This document shows positions 26,244 through 35,535 of a stretch of 64,000 nt of DNA, in pieces. The notes below the pieces were generated by a model. It was not told the origin of the DNA, ran no database searches, and was given only the letters and a program-made list of their open reading frames with translations. Source of the DNA: Streptomyces chartreusis NRRL 3882 (GTDB taxonomy: Bacteria; Actinomycetota; Actinomycetes; Streptomycetales; Streptomycetaceae). Every line of letters starts with the position of its first letter. Position 1 is the stretch's first letter. A program made the translations under genes and the position numbers. The DNA is taken from positions 8,093,001 through 8,157,000 of the forward strand of contig NZ_LT963352.1 in NCBI RefSeq assembly GCF_900236475.1. Reading direction: 5' to 3'.

Positions 26244-28505
26244 ATGGCTACGACAGTGCTCGCCGCAACACCCCCTTCCGGTACCGGACGTCGCCCTCCC
26301 TGGAGATCCCCTGAGGGTGAACCCGGTTATGCACGCCCAGCGCTGATCGTCGTCACCGTGCTCGCCGCCGTGCTCTACGCATGGGGGATCAACCACAGCG
26401 AGTACCACACCTTCTACGCGAACGCCGTCCGCAGCATGACCGAGAGCTGGAAGGCCTTTTTCTACGGCTCATTCGACCCCGGAAACTCCATCACGCTCGA
26501 CAAATTGCCGGGATTCCTGTGGCCCCAGGCGCTCTCGGCCCGGATCTTCGGGTTCCACCCGTGGGCACTGACCCTGCCCCAGGTCCTCGAGGGCGTGGCG
26601 AGCGTGCTGGTGCTGTATCGGGCGGTGCGCCGCTGGGCCGGTGTCAACGCGGCACTGGTCGCCGCCACGGCGTTCCTGCTGACGCCGGTGGCCGTGGGGC
26701 TCTTCCGCACCGCGGTCGAGGACCCCGCCTTCACCCTCTGCATGCTGCTGGCGGCCGACGCCACCCAACGCGCCGCCCAGAGCGGCCGGCTGCGCCCGCT
26801 GCTGCTCGCCGGTGTGTGGGTGGGCCTCGGCTTCCAGGCCAAGATGCTGGAGGCGTGGGCGGTGCTGCCCGCGCTCGCCCTGGTCCACCTCCTGTCGGCG
26901 CCGCTCCCGCTGCGCAGGCGGCTGGTGCACCTCGGCGTGTCCACCCTGGTCATGACCGCCGTCTCGGCGTCCTGGATCCTCGCGGTCACCCTGACCCCGG
27001 CCCAGGACCGGCCCTATGTGGACGGCACCACCGACAACTCCGCGGTCAGCATGGTGGTCGGCTACAACTTCCTGAACCGGTTCTCCTCGCTCGGCATCAG
27101 CGCGGCCTCCACGGGCAGCGTGAGCGCGACGCAAGGAGGGGGAGCCGGAGGGGCGGGCAGCGGCGGCGGCCGGTACGGCGGCAGCGGAGACCGTGAGGAC
27201 CACGGCGGCAGGTCCGACGTCCCGAAGGCATGGGCCGGAGCGCAGCGGGCCGGTGAGGGTGGCGGTCGCGGCGGATGGGGCGGTGGCCAGGACGGCTGGT
27301 CGAAGATGTTCGGCGCGTCGCTCGCCTCGCAGACCGGCTGGCTCTACCCGATCGCCGCCGTCGCCGTCGTGTGCGGACTGCTCTGGCGCCGGGGCACACC
27401 GCGCACCGACCGGATCCGCTCCGGATTCGTCCTGTGGGGCACCTGGCTGGCCACGTACTTCCTTGTCTTCAGCGCGGGCAGCGTCGGCGGCCACACGTAC
27501 TACATGGGCATCGTCGCGGTACCGCTCGCCGCGCTCACCGGTGCTGGGATCGCACTGCTGTGGGGCGCCTACCGGGCAGGCGGCCGCCGTGCCTGGGTGC
27601 TGCCCGGCGCGGTGGCCGCCACGGCGGCGTGGAGTGCGTATCTCGCCGCCGCGTTCCCGTCGTTCCTGCCGTGGCTGGCGCCCGCGGTGGGTGTGCTCGG
27701 TCTCGCCGCCCTCGTCCTGTTGGCGCGGGCCCGTCCCGGACGCGCTCCGACCGTGGGGCGGCTCGCCCTCGCCGGGCTCGCGGCGTCCCTCGCGGCGGTC
27801 CTGATCGCGCCGAGCGCGTGGGCCGTGCAGGTCTTCAACCCCGCCTACGGCAGCACCGGTATGGGCTCGGTCGGTCCCTCCGGCAGGAGCGGCGGGCAGG
27901 GCCTGGTGCGGTCGGCGGCGGTGCGGACGGGCCGACTGCCCTGGGGCGGCGGGACGGGGCGCGGCTATCAGGCGACGTTCGGCAACAGGGCGACCGCCGA
28001 CCACCAGGCCACCCGTGGGGGCACGGACGGCTTCGGCGGCATGCCCGGCACGGGTGGCACGCGTGGCACCGGCGGGTTCGGCGGGTTCGGCGGGTTCGGC
28101 CTGAACGGCCGACTCACCGCGTCCCAGCGCGAGTTGCTCGACTACACCACCGCGCGCCAGGACTCGGCCGCATACGTCTTCGCCACCACCAGCTGGAGCA
28201 CCGCCTCCCCGTACATCCTCGCCACCGGCGCTCACGTCCTGCCGCTCGGCGGCTTCAGCGGCAGCGTGCCCTTCCCGACCGAGGCGGGGTTCCGGCACCT
28301 GGTCGACGCCGGCAAGCTCCGGTTCGTACTGCTGGGCGGCGGCCGAGGCACGCGCGCCGTGTTCGGCGGTGGCAAGGGGACGACGGACGCCGACCGGATC
28401 ACCGACTGGGTCCAGTCCGCCTGCACGCGCGTGCCGGCCTCCGCCTACGGCGGCACGGACTCCGCCACGGCCCCGACGCTGTACCGCTGCGCCCCCGGCG
28501 ACTGA
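26244..28505 (+). CDS. GT39-family membrane glycosyltransferase (ArnT-like)
   Basis: A 753-residue polytopic membrane protein. The first loop region (EYHTFYANAVRSMTESWKAFFYGSFDPGNSITLDKLPGFLWPQAL) is the hallmark of actinobacterial GT39/PMT_2 enzymes, which move sugars from polyprenyl phosphate to wall polymer or protein. About twelve helices follow. Two glycine-rich low-complexity insertions lie at residues about 291-355 and 538-622. The C-terminal extracellular domain (RELLDYTTARQDSAAYVFATTSWSTASPYIL) is typical. Single gene with its own A/T-richer promoter upstream. Confidence 0.87.
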   Translation: MATTVLAATPPSGTGRRPPWRSPEGEPGYARPALIVVTVLAAVLYAWGINHSEYHTFYANAVRSMTESWKAFFYGSFDPGNSITLDKLPGFLWPQALSARIFGFHPWALTLPQVLEGVASVLVLYRAVRRWAGVNAALVAATAFLLTPVAVGLFRTAVEDPAFTLCMLLAADATQRAAQSGRLRPLLLAGVWVGLGFQAKMLEAWAVLPALALVHLLSAPLPLRRRLVHLGVSTLVMTAVSASWILAVTLTPAQDRPYVDGTTDNSAVSMVVGYNFLNRFSSLGISAASTGSVSATQGGGAGGAGSGGGRYGGSGDREDHGGRSDVPKAWAGAQRAGEGGGRGGWGGGQDGWSKMFGASLASQTGWLYPIAAVAVVCGLLWRRGTPRTDRIRSGFVLWGTWLATYFLVFSAGSVGGHTYYMGIVAVPLAALTGAGIALLWGAYRAGGRRAWVLPGAVAATAAWSAYLAAAFPSFLPWLAPAVGVLGLAALVLLARARPGRAPTVGRLALAGLAASLAAVLIAPSAWAVQVFNPAYGSTGMGSVGPSGRSGGQGLVRSAAVRTGRLPWGGGTGRGYQATFGNRATADHQATRGGTDGFGGMPGTGGTRGTGGFGGFGGFGLNGRLTASQRELLDYTTARQDSAAYVFATTSWSTASPYILATGAHVLPLGGFSGSVPFPTEAGFRHLVDAGKLRFVLLGGGRGTRAVFGGGKGTTDADRITDWVQSACTRVPASAYGGTDSATAPTLYRCAPGD

Positions 28506-28582
28506 CAGGGCCGAATCGAAAAGGCGGCGTCGCCACTTGGTCCAATCCTGGACCGCGCTTTGCTCATTTTCCGTTGTCCACT

Positions 28583-28618
28583 CCGCAGTCCGAGCCTAAC
28601 CTCGGCTGCGAACTGCGG
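28583..28618 (+). promoter_or_regulatory. leader hairpin touching the ribosome site of the MFS gene
   Basis: Outer arms CCGCAGT/ACTGCGG and inner arms CCGAG/CTCGG form a two-step hairpin with a 6-base bulge on one side. The outer arm's last two bases are the first of the GGGAGG ribosome-binding site, and the ATG lies nine bases further. It may act as an operator or as a translation-modulating RNA structure. Confidence 0.6.
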
Positions 28619-28627
28619 GAGGCCGTA

Positions 28628-29896
28628 ATGCTGACGACCGTCAGAGAACAGGCAACGGGTCTTACCAAGGACCAGCGAAACGCCTTTGTCGCCGCCTATT
28701 TGGGCTGGATGATGGACGCGTTCGACTATTTCCTGGTAGTCCTCGTCTACAGCGAGATAGCCGACGATTTTCACGTCTCTCTCACCGATATGGCCTTCCT
28801 GACCACGGCGACGCTGGTGATGCGGCCGGTCGGTGCGCTGCTGTTCGGTATGTGGGCGGATCGCCGTGGCCGCCGCATACCGCTCATGGTCGACGTCGTC
28901 TTCTACTCGGTCGTAGGTTTCGCGTGTGCCTTCGCCCCCAACTACGCCGTGTTGCTGGTGCTGCGGCTGCTGTACGGCATCGGGATGGGCGGCGAGTGGG
29001 GCCTGGGCGCGGCGCTCGCCATGGAGAAGATCCCGGCCGCCAGGCGCGGCTTCTGGTCGGGCCTGCTGCAGAGCGGCTACTCGCTGGGCTATCTGCTGGC
29101 CGCCGTGGCCTTCTTCGTCGTCGAGCCCGTATTCGGCTGGCGGGGACTGTTCGCGTTCAGCCTGCTGCCCGCCCTGGTGTCGCTGTGGGTGCGCAGCCGG
29201 GTGAAGGAGAGCGAGGTGTGGGAGAAGAGCGTCCAGCTCAACCGCACCCCGGCGTACAAGGTGTTCAAGGACCCCGCGGTGCTGCGGCGCTTCGTCTACC
29301 TGGTCGCGCTGATGACCGCGTTCAACTGGATGTCGCACGGCACCCAGGACATCTACCCGACCTTCGTCAAGAAGGGCCTGGGCCTGTCGGCGAACACCTC
29401 GATCGCGATCGCCGTGGTCTACAACATCGGCGCCATCATCGGTGGTGTGGTGCTGGGCGCGTACTCCGAGCGGCTGGGCCGCCGCCGCACGATCATGATC
29501 GCGGCGGCGGGTGGCCTGGTCGTGGTGCCGTTCTTCGTCCTGTCCAGCACCACCGGCTGGTTGATGCTCTCGTCCTTCCTGATGCAGGTGTGCGTACAGG
29601 GAGCCTGGGGCGTCATCCCGGCCCATCTGACCGAGATGAGCCCGGACGCCGTCAGGGGCTTCTACCCGGGCGTCACGTACCAGCTCGGCAACCTGATCGC
29701 CGCGCTCAACCTGCCGATCCAGGAGGCCCTCGCCGAGCGCCACGGGTACCCGTCGGCGATGGCGTGGACCGTCGTGCCCACCCTGGCCGTGGTGATCGTG
29801 CTGAGCGCGATCGGCAAGGAGGCCAAGGGCATCCGCTTCGGAAGCAGCGGTCCGCAGGCCCCGAGCACGGCGGCGACGAGCACGGCCCAGCCCTGA
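28628..29896 (+). CDS. MFS transporter, carboxylate type (SHS/MHS-like)
   Basis: A 422-residue 12-helix transporter. The N-terminal helix reads FVAAYLGWMMDAFDYFLVVLVYSEIADDF, the MFS motif A is LLFGMWADRRGRRIPLM, and the YGIGMGGEWGLGAALAMEKIP segment characterises sialate/lactate/pyruvate-type proton symporters. Family substrates are monocarboxylates or aromatic acids; none can be assigned here. A strong GGGAGG site precedes the ATG, adjacent to the leader hairpin. No catabolic genes flank it. Downstream is a transposase remnant. Confidence 0.87.
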   Translation: MLTTVREQATGLTKDQRNAFVAAYLGWMMDAFDYFLVVLVYSEIADDFHVSLTDMAFLTTATLVMRPVGALLFGMWADRRGRRIPLMVDVVFYSVVGFACAFAPNYAVLLVLRLLYGIGMGGEWGLGAALAMEKIPAARRGFWSGLLQSGYSLGYLLAAVAFFVVEPVFGWRGLFAFSLLPALVSLWVRSRVKESEVWEKSVQLNRTPAYKVFKDPAVLRRFVYLVALMTAFNWMSHGTQDIYPTFVKKGLGLSANTSIAIAVVYNIGAIIGGVVLGAYSERLGRRRTIMIAAAGGLVVVPFFVLSSTTGWLMLSSFLMQVCVQGAWGVIPAHLTEMSPDAVRGFYPGVTYQLGNLIAALNLPIQEALAERHGYPSAMAWTVVPTLAVVIVLSAIGKEAKGIRFGSSGPQAPSTAATSTAQP

Positions 29897-29973
29897 CGGG
29901 CAGCACGCGGCTCACGCCGGGCGAGGCCCCGCCACCGCGCAAGCTCCTGGGCCCCCGGGCAGTTTTGTTCGGA

Positions 29974-30480
29974 TCACCGGGCGGACCAGCACCGCTCGAG
30001 GGTGTTGCGCTGCTTGTGGGTCTCGCGGTCGAAGGCCGGGGTCTGCTGCCTCGGCTGCCCCGACGGAGCCGGTGGCTCCGCTGTGGGGCGTCCTCGCCGA
30101 TGGGGAACGCGTAGGCGGGCCATGACGTCGGTGAGGCAGGTGCGTCGCCGGCCTGTCCGGCGGTGATGCAGCGGGCATCGGCAGCGAGGCGGATCCATGT
30201 GGTCAGTCCGCCGCGGGACCGACCGATGGCGTGGTCGTCCGGTTCGCCGGCCGGGGCCCTCTGCAGGCCCCGGCCGCGTGCTGGTGGGCCTCGTGGAGTC
30301 GACGGAGGCCCGCCCGGTTGAAGTCCTCCTCCGCATCGGCTTGGGCCACCAGCGTGGTGAACACCCGCTCCCGGATGCCATCGACGGCCCACATCCGCCG
30401 CCGGTTGTAGACACCCCGCCAGTTGCCGTACTTCTCCGTCAGGTGGACCCACTGCGTCCACCTGACGGTCGCGGCGCCGG
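29974..30480 (-). pseudogene. IS5-family transposase remnant
   Basis: Read on the minus strand across frames, the order matches an IS5-type DDE transposase: TQWVHLTEKYGNWRGVYNRRRMWAVDGIRERVF, EDFNRA, AHQHAAGA..GPRPANRTTTPSVGPAAD, TAGQAGDAPA, TDVMARLRVPHRRGRP, then FDRETHKQRNTLERCWSAR. At least three frame changes break it. The N-terminus and the usual stretch between ERC and the final WSAR are missing. No terminal inverted repeats were recognised. It is a dead fragment, not a mobile unit. Confidence 0.82.
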
Positions 30481-30846
30481 AGGGCGGGCTGCTGGCCTGA
30501 GACGCCCTCCCCCGGGTGTCTCACGCCGTCGGTAGGCTCAGCATCCGGTACGCCGATTCCGGGGAACGCTCATCACAGCGCACCTAGCCGGCAATACAGC
30601 ACCAGCGAAAGCTGGCCGAGTTTTTGACGACTTCTTTTGCCGCTTATTCCGTTCCCTCGACAGGAGGGTGGTCTCCTGTTGGATAACGTGGGCCCGAGCC
30701 ATGGCCGGAAATCAGAGGCCCGGGGTTCCTGATTCGCCCCACATCACGCCACGCCGATGTGATGCTCCCCACGAGCCCCGAATGAAAGAGGGCGATCGGG
30801 CAAGGCTCACGTTCATGTCTCATATGCACACCCCTCGGCGGGGGAC
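30481..30846. other. intergenic region before the acyltransferase
   Basis: About 365 bases with lower GC and no convincing gene. CAGGAG-GGTGGT-CTCCTG at 30661-30678 is a small palindrome that could be an operator or weak hairpin. The promoter of the acyltransferase gene is presumed to lie here. A 99-codon minus-strand ORF crossing into the next gene lacks coding bias and is not called. Confidence 0.4.
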
Positions 30847-31992
30847 GTGACGGCGGCCGCGACCGGGGCGACCGGGACCCTGCCCGCCGCAGCGAACACG
30901 GCCGGGGCCGCCCCCACGACTCCGGTGCCCTCCCTGCCGTCACTCACGGGACTGCGATGGATGGCCGCGCTGCTGGTCTTCGGGCTGCACGTACGCAATC
31001 TCGGCTACTTCGGGGGCACCGGCCAGCACATCGCGACGTGGGGGTTCGGGGCCGGGGCCACCGGGGTGTCGTTCTTCTTCATCCTCTCGGGCTTCGTCCT
31101 GATGTGGTCCGCACGGCCCGGTGACCGCGCGCCGGCGTTCTGGTGGCGGCGCATCGCCCGGATCTACCCGGTCCACCTCGCCACCGCCGCGGTCGCGCTG
31201 CTCATGGGACTCACCCTGGCCCGTCAGACGGAGCCCACGCCGGCCCAGGCACTGGCCAATGTGCTGCTGCTGCACTCCTGGTGGCGCCCTTGGTGGCAGA
31301 CGCTGGACCCCGTCAGCTGGTCGCTGGCCTGCGAGGCCTTCTTCTACGCCGTCTTCCCGCTGCTGGCGCTCCCGCTGCGCCGCATGGGCGCCCGGGGGTC
31401 CGCCGCCCTGGCCGGGGCGTCGGTGCTGGCCGTGCTGGTCCTGGCCTGGGCGGACGCGCAGCACTGGCTGGGCCAGCCGCTCTACTCCTTCCCCGCGGCC
31501 CGCCTGCCCGAGTTCGTCCTCGGTGCCGCTGTCGCCCGTATGGTGCTGCTCGGCCGGTGGCGCGGGCCCGGCCTGGAGGCCTCGCTCGCGGTGGCGATCA
31601 TCGGCTACTTCCTCGTCCCCCACGTCCCCGGCGGATACCCGGCCGCAACCTGCACCATCATGGGATTCGCCCTGCTCATCCCGGCGGCGGCCGTCGCCGA
31701 CCTGCGGGGCCTTCCCTCGCTGTGGCGGCACCGAAGGCTGGTGCGGCTGGGTGAACTCTCCTTCGCCTTCTACATGATTCACCTGCTTGTCCTGCGGATG
31801 GGCACCGACCTGCTCGGCACATCCCCGCATCTCGGCGTGCTGCCGGCGCTGACCGCCACGGCCGTCGCGTTCACCGTGGCGCTGGGGCTGTCCTGGGCCT
31901 TGTACGAGGGTGTGGAATGCCCTGCCAGACGACTGCTGCTGCGCGGCACCCGTTTCACAGCGGGAGACTCCGGCGTCGGGCCGGCCGACTGA
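30847..31992 (+). CDS. acyltransferase 3 family membrane protein
   Basis: A 381-residue integral membrane O-acyltransferase of the OafA/NodX type. Family landmarks are SLTGLRWMAALLVFGLHVRN (with the catalytic His), GATGVSFFFILSGFVLMWS, RIARIYPVHLATAAVAL and PVSWSLACEAFFYAVFP. About ten helices are present. Such enzymes acetylate or acylate surface polysaccharide, or antibiotics. The start is GTG. It is intact although it sits between decayed genes, next to remnants of transglycosylase and galactofuranose genes, so an old cell-envelope cluster is likely. Confidence 0.87.
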   Translation: MTAAATGATGTLPAAANTAGAAPTTPVPSLPSLTGLRWMAALLVFGLHVRNLGYFGGTGQHIATWGFGAGATGVSFFFILSGFVLMWSARPGDRAPAFWWRRIARIYPVHLATAAVALLMGLTLARQTEPTPAQALANVLLLHSWWRPWWQTLDPVSWSLACEAFFYAVFPLLALPLRRMGARGSAALAGASVLAVLVLAWADAQHWLGQPLYSFPAARLPEFVLGAAVARMVLLGRWRGPGLEASLAVAIIGYFLVPHVPGGYPAATCTIMGFALLIPAAAVADLRGLPSLWRHRRLVRLGELSFAFYMIHLLVLRMGTDLLGTSPHLGVLPALTATAVAFTVALGLSWALYEGVECPARRLLLRGTRFTAGDSGVGPAD

Positions 31993-32027
31993 ACCGCCGA
32001 AGGGCCCCGCCTCAGACGCCCAACGGC

Positions 32028-32040
32028 GGGGGGGGGGGGG
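32028..32040 (+). repeat. 13-base G homopolymer
   Basis: Thirteen consecutive G residues, followed by A and five more G. It falls just past the acyltransferase gene, exactly where the GT51 pseudogene loses similarity. It may be a slippage site, a deletion scar or a sequencing error. Confidence 0.7.
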
Positions 32041-32682
32041 AGGGGGTGGAGGGCAGTCCTGGCCGAAGTACGCGGTCGACAGGTACATCCGCAGGATCTC
32101 GCTCTTGGGATAGGCGTGAGCGAGCTTGACGGCCAGCGCGACCTGCTCCAGCTGGTCGCGGCGGGTGCGTTGCCCGTAGGTGTAGAGCATCCTCGCGAGT
32201 TGCTGCACGAGGGTGGCTCCTCCTGCGTCGCCTCCGTGGCCGCGTGCCCACTCCACCAGGGCGCGCAGCACACCGACAGGGTCGATGCCGGGGTTGTGCC
32301 AGCAAACGCGCGTCCTCTGTGGCCACCAGCGCCGCGGCGACCTTCGGGGGCGTGGGGGCGTCGGTGTCGCTCACTGCGTGGGCGACGGGTTGCGCGCGCA
32401 CCCGGGCCTCCGCGTCGGCCACCCCGGGTGTGGCTGCCAGGAGGACACCTCCCACGGCCGCGAGCACCATGACCGCGCTGAGGCCGAGGCCGCACACCCG
32501 GGGTGAGGAGACGGCGCAGCCACCAGGGCAGCGGGCGCCGGTGTACGAGCCGGTCGAACGCGGTACGCAACGGAAGACGGAGCGGGCGATACCGAAGAGC
32601 ACCGCGGCTGCGGCGCCGGGGCACCGGCGGCCAACCTGCCGAATGGTCTGGGGCGACCGACGCGAGATACGACAGCCATCAT
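32041..32682 (-). pseudogene. GT51 peptidoglycan transglycosylase, frameshifted and truncated
   Basis: A good start (MMAVV, preceded by AGGGGGG) leads into fragments of a biosynthetic transglycosylase spread over three frames: a membrane anchor (LGLSAVMVLAAVGGVLLAATPG), AALVATEDAR, then after a one-base deletion near 32305 the GT51 core HNPGIDPVGVLRALVEWARGHGG..GATLVQQLARMLYTYGQRT.....KSEILRMYLSTAYFG. The catalytic Glu motif (ATED) and QQL motif survive but lie in different frames. Similarity stops at the poly-G tract, about a third of the way through a normal GT51 or PBP protein. It cannot make a working enzyme unless the sequence has errors. Confidence 0.8.
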
Positions 32683-32887
32683 GCTTGAACCCCCCTGGAC
32701 TTGCCTTGATTCCTTATTACGCGCCTTCCGCGTGAAATTGCCATAAGTCCTTGGTAGGGAATCGTTGCGGTACTTCTCAGATGCGTCCCTTTCAAGGGTC
32801 AAGGTTTGGCAGCTTCCTTCTGGGAGCGTTCAGTTGGTCCCTAGGCTGACGGGTGACGCCGTACACGCCGGCCGACGAGGAGACTCC

Positions 32888-34087
32888 GTGACGACAATGA
32901 GGCGGGCGCCGGAAAAACGCCGGCCCATGAAGGAGATGGCGTATCTTGCCGCCTTCGCGGTGGTCTCGGTGCTCGCCCTGGTCGGGTGCGGAGCGAGCGC
33001 GAACTCGTCGGCGTCGCCCCGGCCAGGCGACATCACGATCAAGCCGGTCAGCGACGCGTCCGGCCGAGCCGAGCCGGATCAGCCCATTCACTGCGCGGCC
33101 ACCCACGCGAAACTGACCAAGGTCGCGGTCACCCGCCCGAACGGGTCCCTTGTCGACGGCACCCTCGACACGGCGACCGGGACGTGGCGACCGACGCACC
33201 CGCTCGGTCTCGACGCCCGCTACACGGTCACCGCGACGGCCACCGGCTCGGCCGGCACATCGGTGACCAAGCGCCTGAACATCGAGACGATCGATCCGTC
33301 CGGCACCGTCACGGCGCAGTCCATCACCCCGGCCACAGGGGCCCAGGTGGGCGACGCCCAGCCGGTCGTCGTCGTCTTCACCAAGCCCGTGACCGACGAG
33401 GCCGCCCTGCAGAAGGCACTGTCCGTGACCGACACCCACCACGTCACCGGTGCCTGGCACTGGGTGACCGACCGGCGTGTCGACTACCGTCCCCGAACGT
33501 ACTGGCCGCTGGGGGACAAGATCACCGTGACGGGCGACCTCGATGGCGTGAACGCCGGGAAGGGCCTGTGGGCGACCGGCGACTACACCCACACCTTCAC
33601 GGTCGACTCCGACGTGCACGCCGTCGTCGATCCCGGCACCCAGAGCATGGCGGTCTACCGAGGTAGCCGACTGCTCCGGAAACTCCCGATATCGAGCGGC
33701 GGGGCGCACTACCGGACCTGGGGCGGCTACCTGGTGGTGCTGGACAAGGAGGCGAAGATCCGGATGACCTCGTGCAGCGTCGGCCTCAGCTGCACTCCCG
33801 GAAGCCCCGACTACTACGACCTGCCGGTCCTCTGGGACGTCCACCTGACGTGGACCGGTACGTACATCCACGACGCGTCGTGGGACAACGCGGCCATCGG
33901 CCGGGTGGACAACTCCCACGGCTGCGTCCACCTGAGCGCCTCCGACGCGAAGTGGTTCTACACCACCGTGACGCCGGGAGATCTGGTCCAGGTCATCAAT
34001 CCGTCCAAGCCGGTGGCGCTCGACAACGGGGACGGGGACTGGAACCTGTCCTGGGCCCGGTGGAGCACCCCCGACGCCACCCGGTGA
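32888..34087 (+). CDS. L,D-transpeptidase (YkuD) lipoprotein
   Basis: A 399-residue cell-wall cross-linking enzyme. The signal ends in a lipobox (ALVGC, Cys34), so it is membrane-anchored outside. Two Ig-like domains (about residues 60-250) precede the YkuD catalytic domain, with the motif HGCVHLS (His344, Cys346). This layout matches mycobacterial LdtMt2-type enzymes that form 3-3 cross-links between meso-DAP residues. GTG at 32888 is chosen for its GGAG site five bases upstream; ATG 32897 is an alternative. The downstream gene, glf, is broken. Confidence 0.92.
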   Translation: MTTMRRAPEKRRPMKEMAYLAAFAVVSVLALVGCGASANSSASPRPGDITIKPVSDASGRAEPDQPIHCAATHAKLTKVAVTRPNGSLVDGTLDTATGTWRPTHPLGLDARYTVTATATGSAGTSVTKRLNIETIDPSGTVTAQSITPATGAQVGDAQPVVVVFTKPVTDEAALQKALSVTDTHHVTGAWHWVTDRRVDYRPRTYWPLGDKITVTGDLDGVNAGKGLWATGDYTHTFTVDSDVHAVVDPGTQSMAVYRGSRLLRKLPISSGGAHYRTWGGYLVVLDKEAKIRMTSCSVGLSCTPGSPDYYDLPVLWDVHLTWTGTYIHDASWDNAAIGRVDNSHGCVHLSASDAKWFYTTVTPGDLVQVINPSKPVALDNGDGDWNLSWARWSTPDATR

Positions 34088-34097
34088 GGGCGCTTCC

Positions 34098-34944
34098 ATG
34101 AGCTTCCCCCGTGCGACCTGATCGTGGTCGGATCCGGCCTGTACGGTCTGACCGTCGCGAACGCGCGGCCACCCGACTCGGCAAGCGGGTGCTCGTCCTG
34201 GAGCGCCGTCCGCACCTCGGGGGCAACGCCCGCTCCGAGCGCGAGTCGACGACGGGCATCGAGGTGCACCGCCATGGTTCGCACGTCTTCCACACCTCCA
34301 ACGAACAGGTCTGGCAGTACGTGAACCGGTTCACGGAGTTCACGTCCTACCGCCACACGGTGTGGGCCACCGCGGGCGGGGCGGTCTACTCGCTGTCCGT
34401 GAACCTCGGCACGATCTGCGCCCACGCCGGCCGCCGCCTGGCCCCGAGGAGGCGAGGGCGATGATCTGCGGACTCGCGGAGGAGTCCGCTAGAGCCGCCC
34501 GCCGAGACCGGCCGTCTCGACCGGTACTTCGGGTACTGCGAGGGCCGGCTCGGGTGGCGGATCCTGGACTTCGAGCAGGAGCTACTGGGGGTCGGCGACT
34601 TCCAGGGCACGGCGGTGATGAACTCCACCGACGAGGAGGTGCCGTTCACTCGCATCCACGAGTTCCCGCACTTCCACCCGGAGCGTGACCACCCGAAGGA
34701 CCGGACGGTGATCGTCCGGGAGTACTCCCGCTTCGCCGGTCCCGGCGACGAGCCGTACTACCCGGTCAACACGGCCCAGGGCCGCGCCGTCGTGGCTCGG
34801 TACCGCAAACTCGCGCGGAACGAGCGCGGGGTCTTCTTCGGGGGACGGCTCGGCGCCTACGCCTACTTGAACATGCGCATGGCCATCGCGTCGGCGCTGG
34901 CCCTCGTCCGCAACCGGCTGCAGCCGTACTTCGGGAAGCGCTGA
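34098..34944 (+). pseudogene. glf: UDP-galactopyranose mutase (glf) remnant
   Basis: Fragments in three frames spell a Glf protein: CDLIVVGSGLYGLTVAN (FAD fold), then after a shift LGKRVLVLERRPHLGGNARSE.....VHRHGSHVFHTSNEQVWQYVNRFTEFTSYRH, then EEARAMICGLAEESARAA, and finally GRLDRYFGYCEGRLGWRILDFEQELLGVGDFQGTAVMNSTDEEVPFTRIHEFPHFHPERDHP..KDRTVIVREYSRF to the C-terminus. Roughly 130 residues of the central domain are absent. Glf makes UDP-galactofuranose for surface glycans. This copy is inactive. The start is taken as the ATG ten bases after the L,D-transpeptidase stop. Confidence 0.85.
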
Positions 34945-35004
34945 CGCGTCCGCCCCGGACCGTCGTACGGGCCGAGGCGCTGTCCGCGGGTGTGGCCGGT
35001 CGTG

Positions 35005-35535
35005 TCAGACGAGTTGCAGCCACTGCCAGCCCGCGGCGACCACGGGCTCCGCGGCATCGGCCAGCCGGCCCCGCAACGAGGCCGCCTCGGCACGGGCCGC
35101 GGTAATCACCTCCGACGGGAGCCGGTACTCGGTGATGGCCTGCTCGAACTCGTCCTCGTCCACGAGCAGGACGGTGCCGTCCGCGAGCCTGGCCAGGTCG
35201 AGTTCGAGGTCGACGTAACTCCAGCCGGCCGCGTCGAGGACGGGCGGGGTGCAGATGTCGACGCCGATCCAGTGCTCCTTTCGCCACCACCACGCAGCCC
35301 ACCAGCCGGAGGCCGGCATGAGCTGCACACCGTCGCTGGGCACCACCAGCGGCCGGCCGTCGCTCCTGCGGTGCGTCTCGCCCTCGGCGCAGAACAGCCA
35401 GGTGCCGAATGCGTCGGTGCCCAGCACCCGGGCGTCCCACTCGGTCGCGAGCCGCGGCCCGTCCCCTCCCGGCAGAGCCCACTTGCGCTTCTGAACCCGG
35501 ATGCGCGACCCGGTTCCCTCGGCTGTTCCGGTCAC
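35005..35535 (-). CDS. DUF402 domain protein
   Basis: A 176-residue cytoplasmic protein. The diagnostic DUF402 segment is GVDICTPPVLDAAGWSYVDLELDLARLADGTVLLVDEDEFEQAITEYRLPSEVI (about residues 91-144). Its acidic residues form the metal site in characterised relatives, which are nucleoside di/triphosphatases or, as FomD, a cytidylyl-phosphonate hydrolase. Substrate unknown here. Its ATG overlaps the stop of the upstream frameshifted ORF by four bases, so the two were once translationally coupled. Confidence 0.8.
   Translation of the reverse strand: MTGTAEGTGSRIRVQKRKWALPGGDGPRLATEWDARVLGTDAFGTWLFCAEGETHRRSDGRPLVVPSDGVQLMPASGWWAAWWWRKEHWIGVDICTPPVLDAAGWSYVDLELDLARLADGTVLLVDEDEFEQAITEYRLPSEVITAARAEAASLRGRLADAAEPVVAAGWQWLQLV

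Noticed and set aside
26469..28298. Minus-strand ORF of 609 codons opposite the GT39 gene
   Set aside because: Shadow of the membrane protein gene, with no recognisable domain and no ribosome site.
29974..30480. An active insertion sequence
   Set aside because: The transposase is frameshifted and lacks both ends of the protein, and no terminal inverted repeats or target duplication were recognised.
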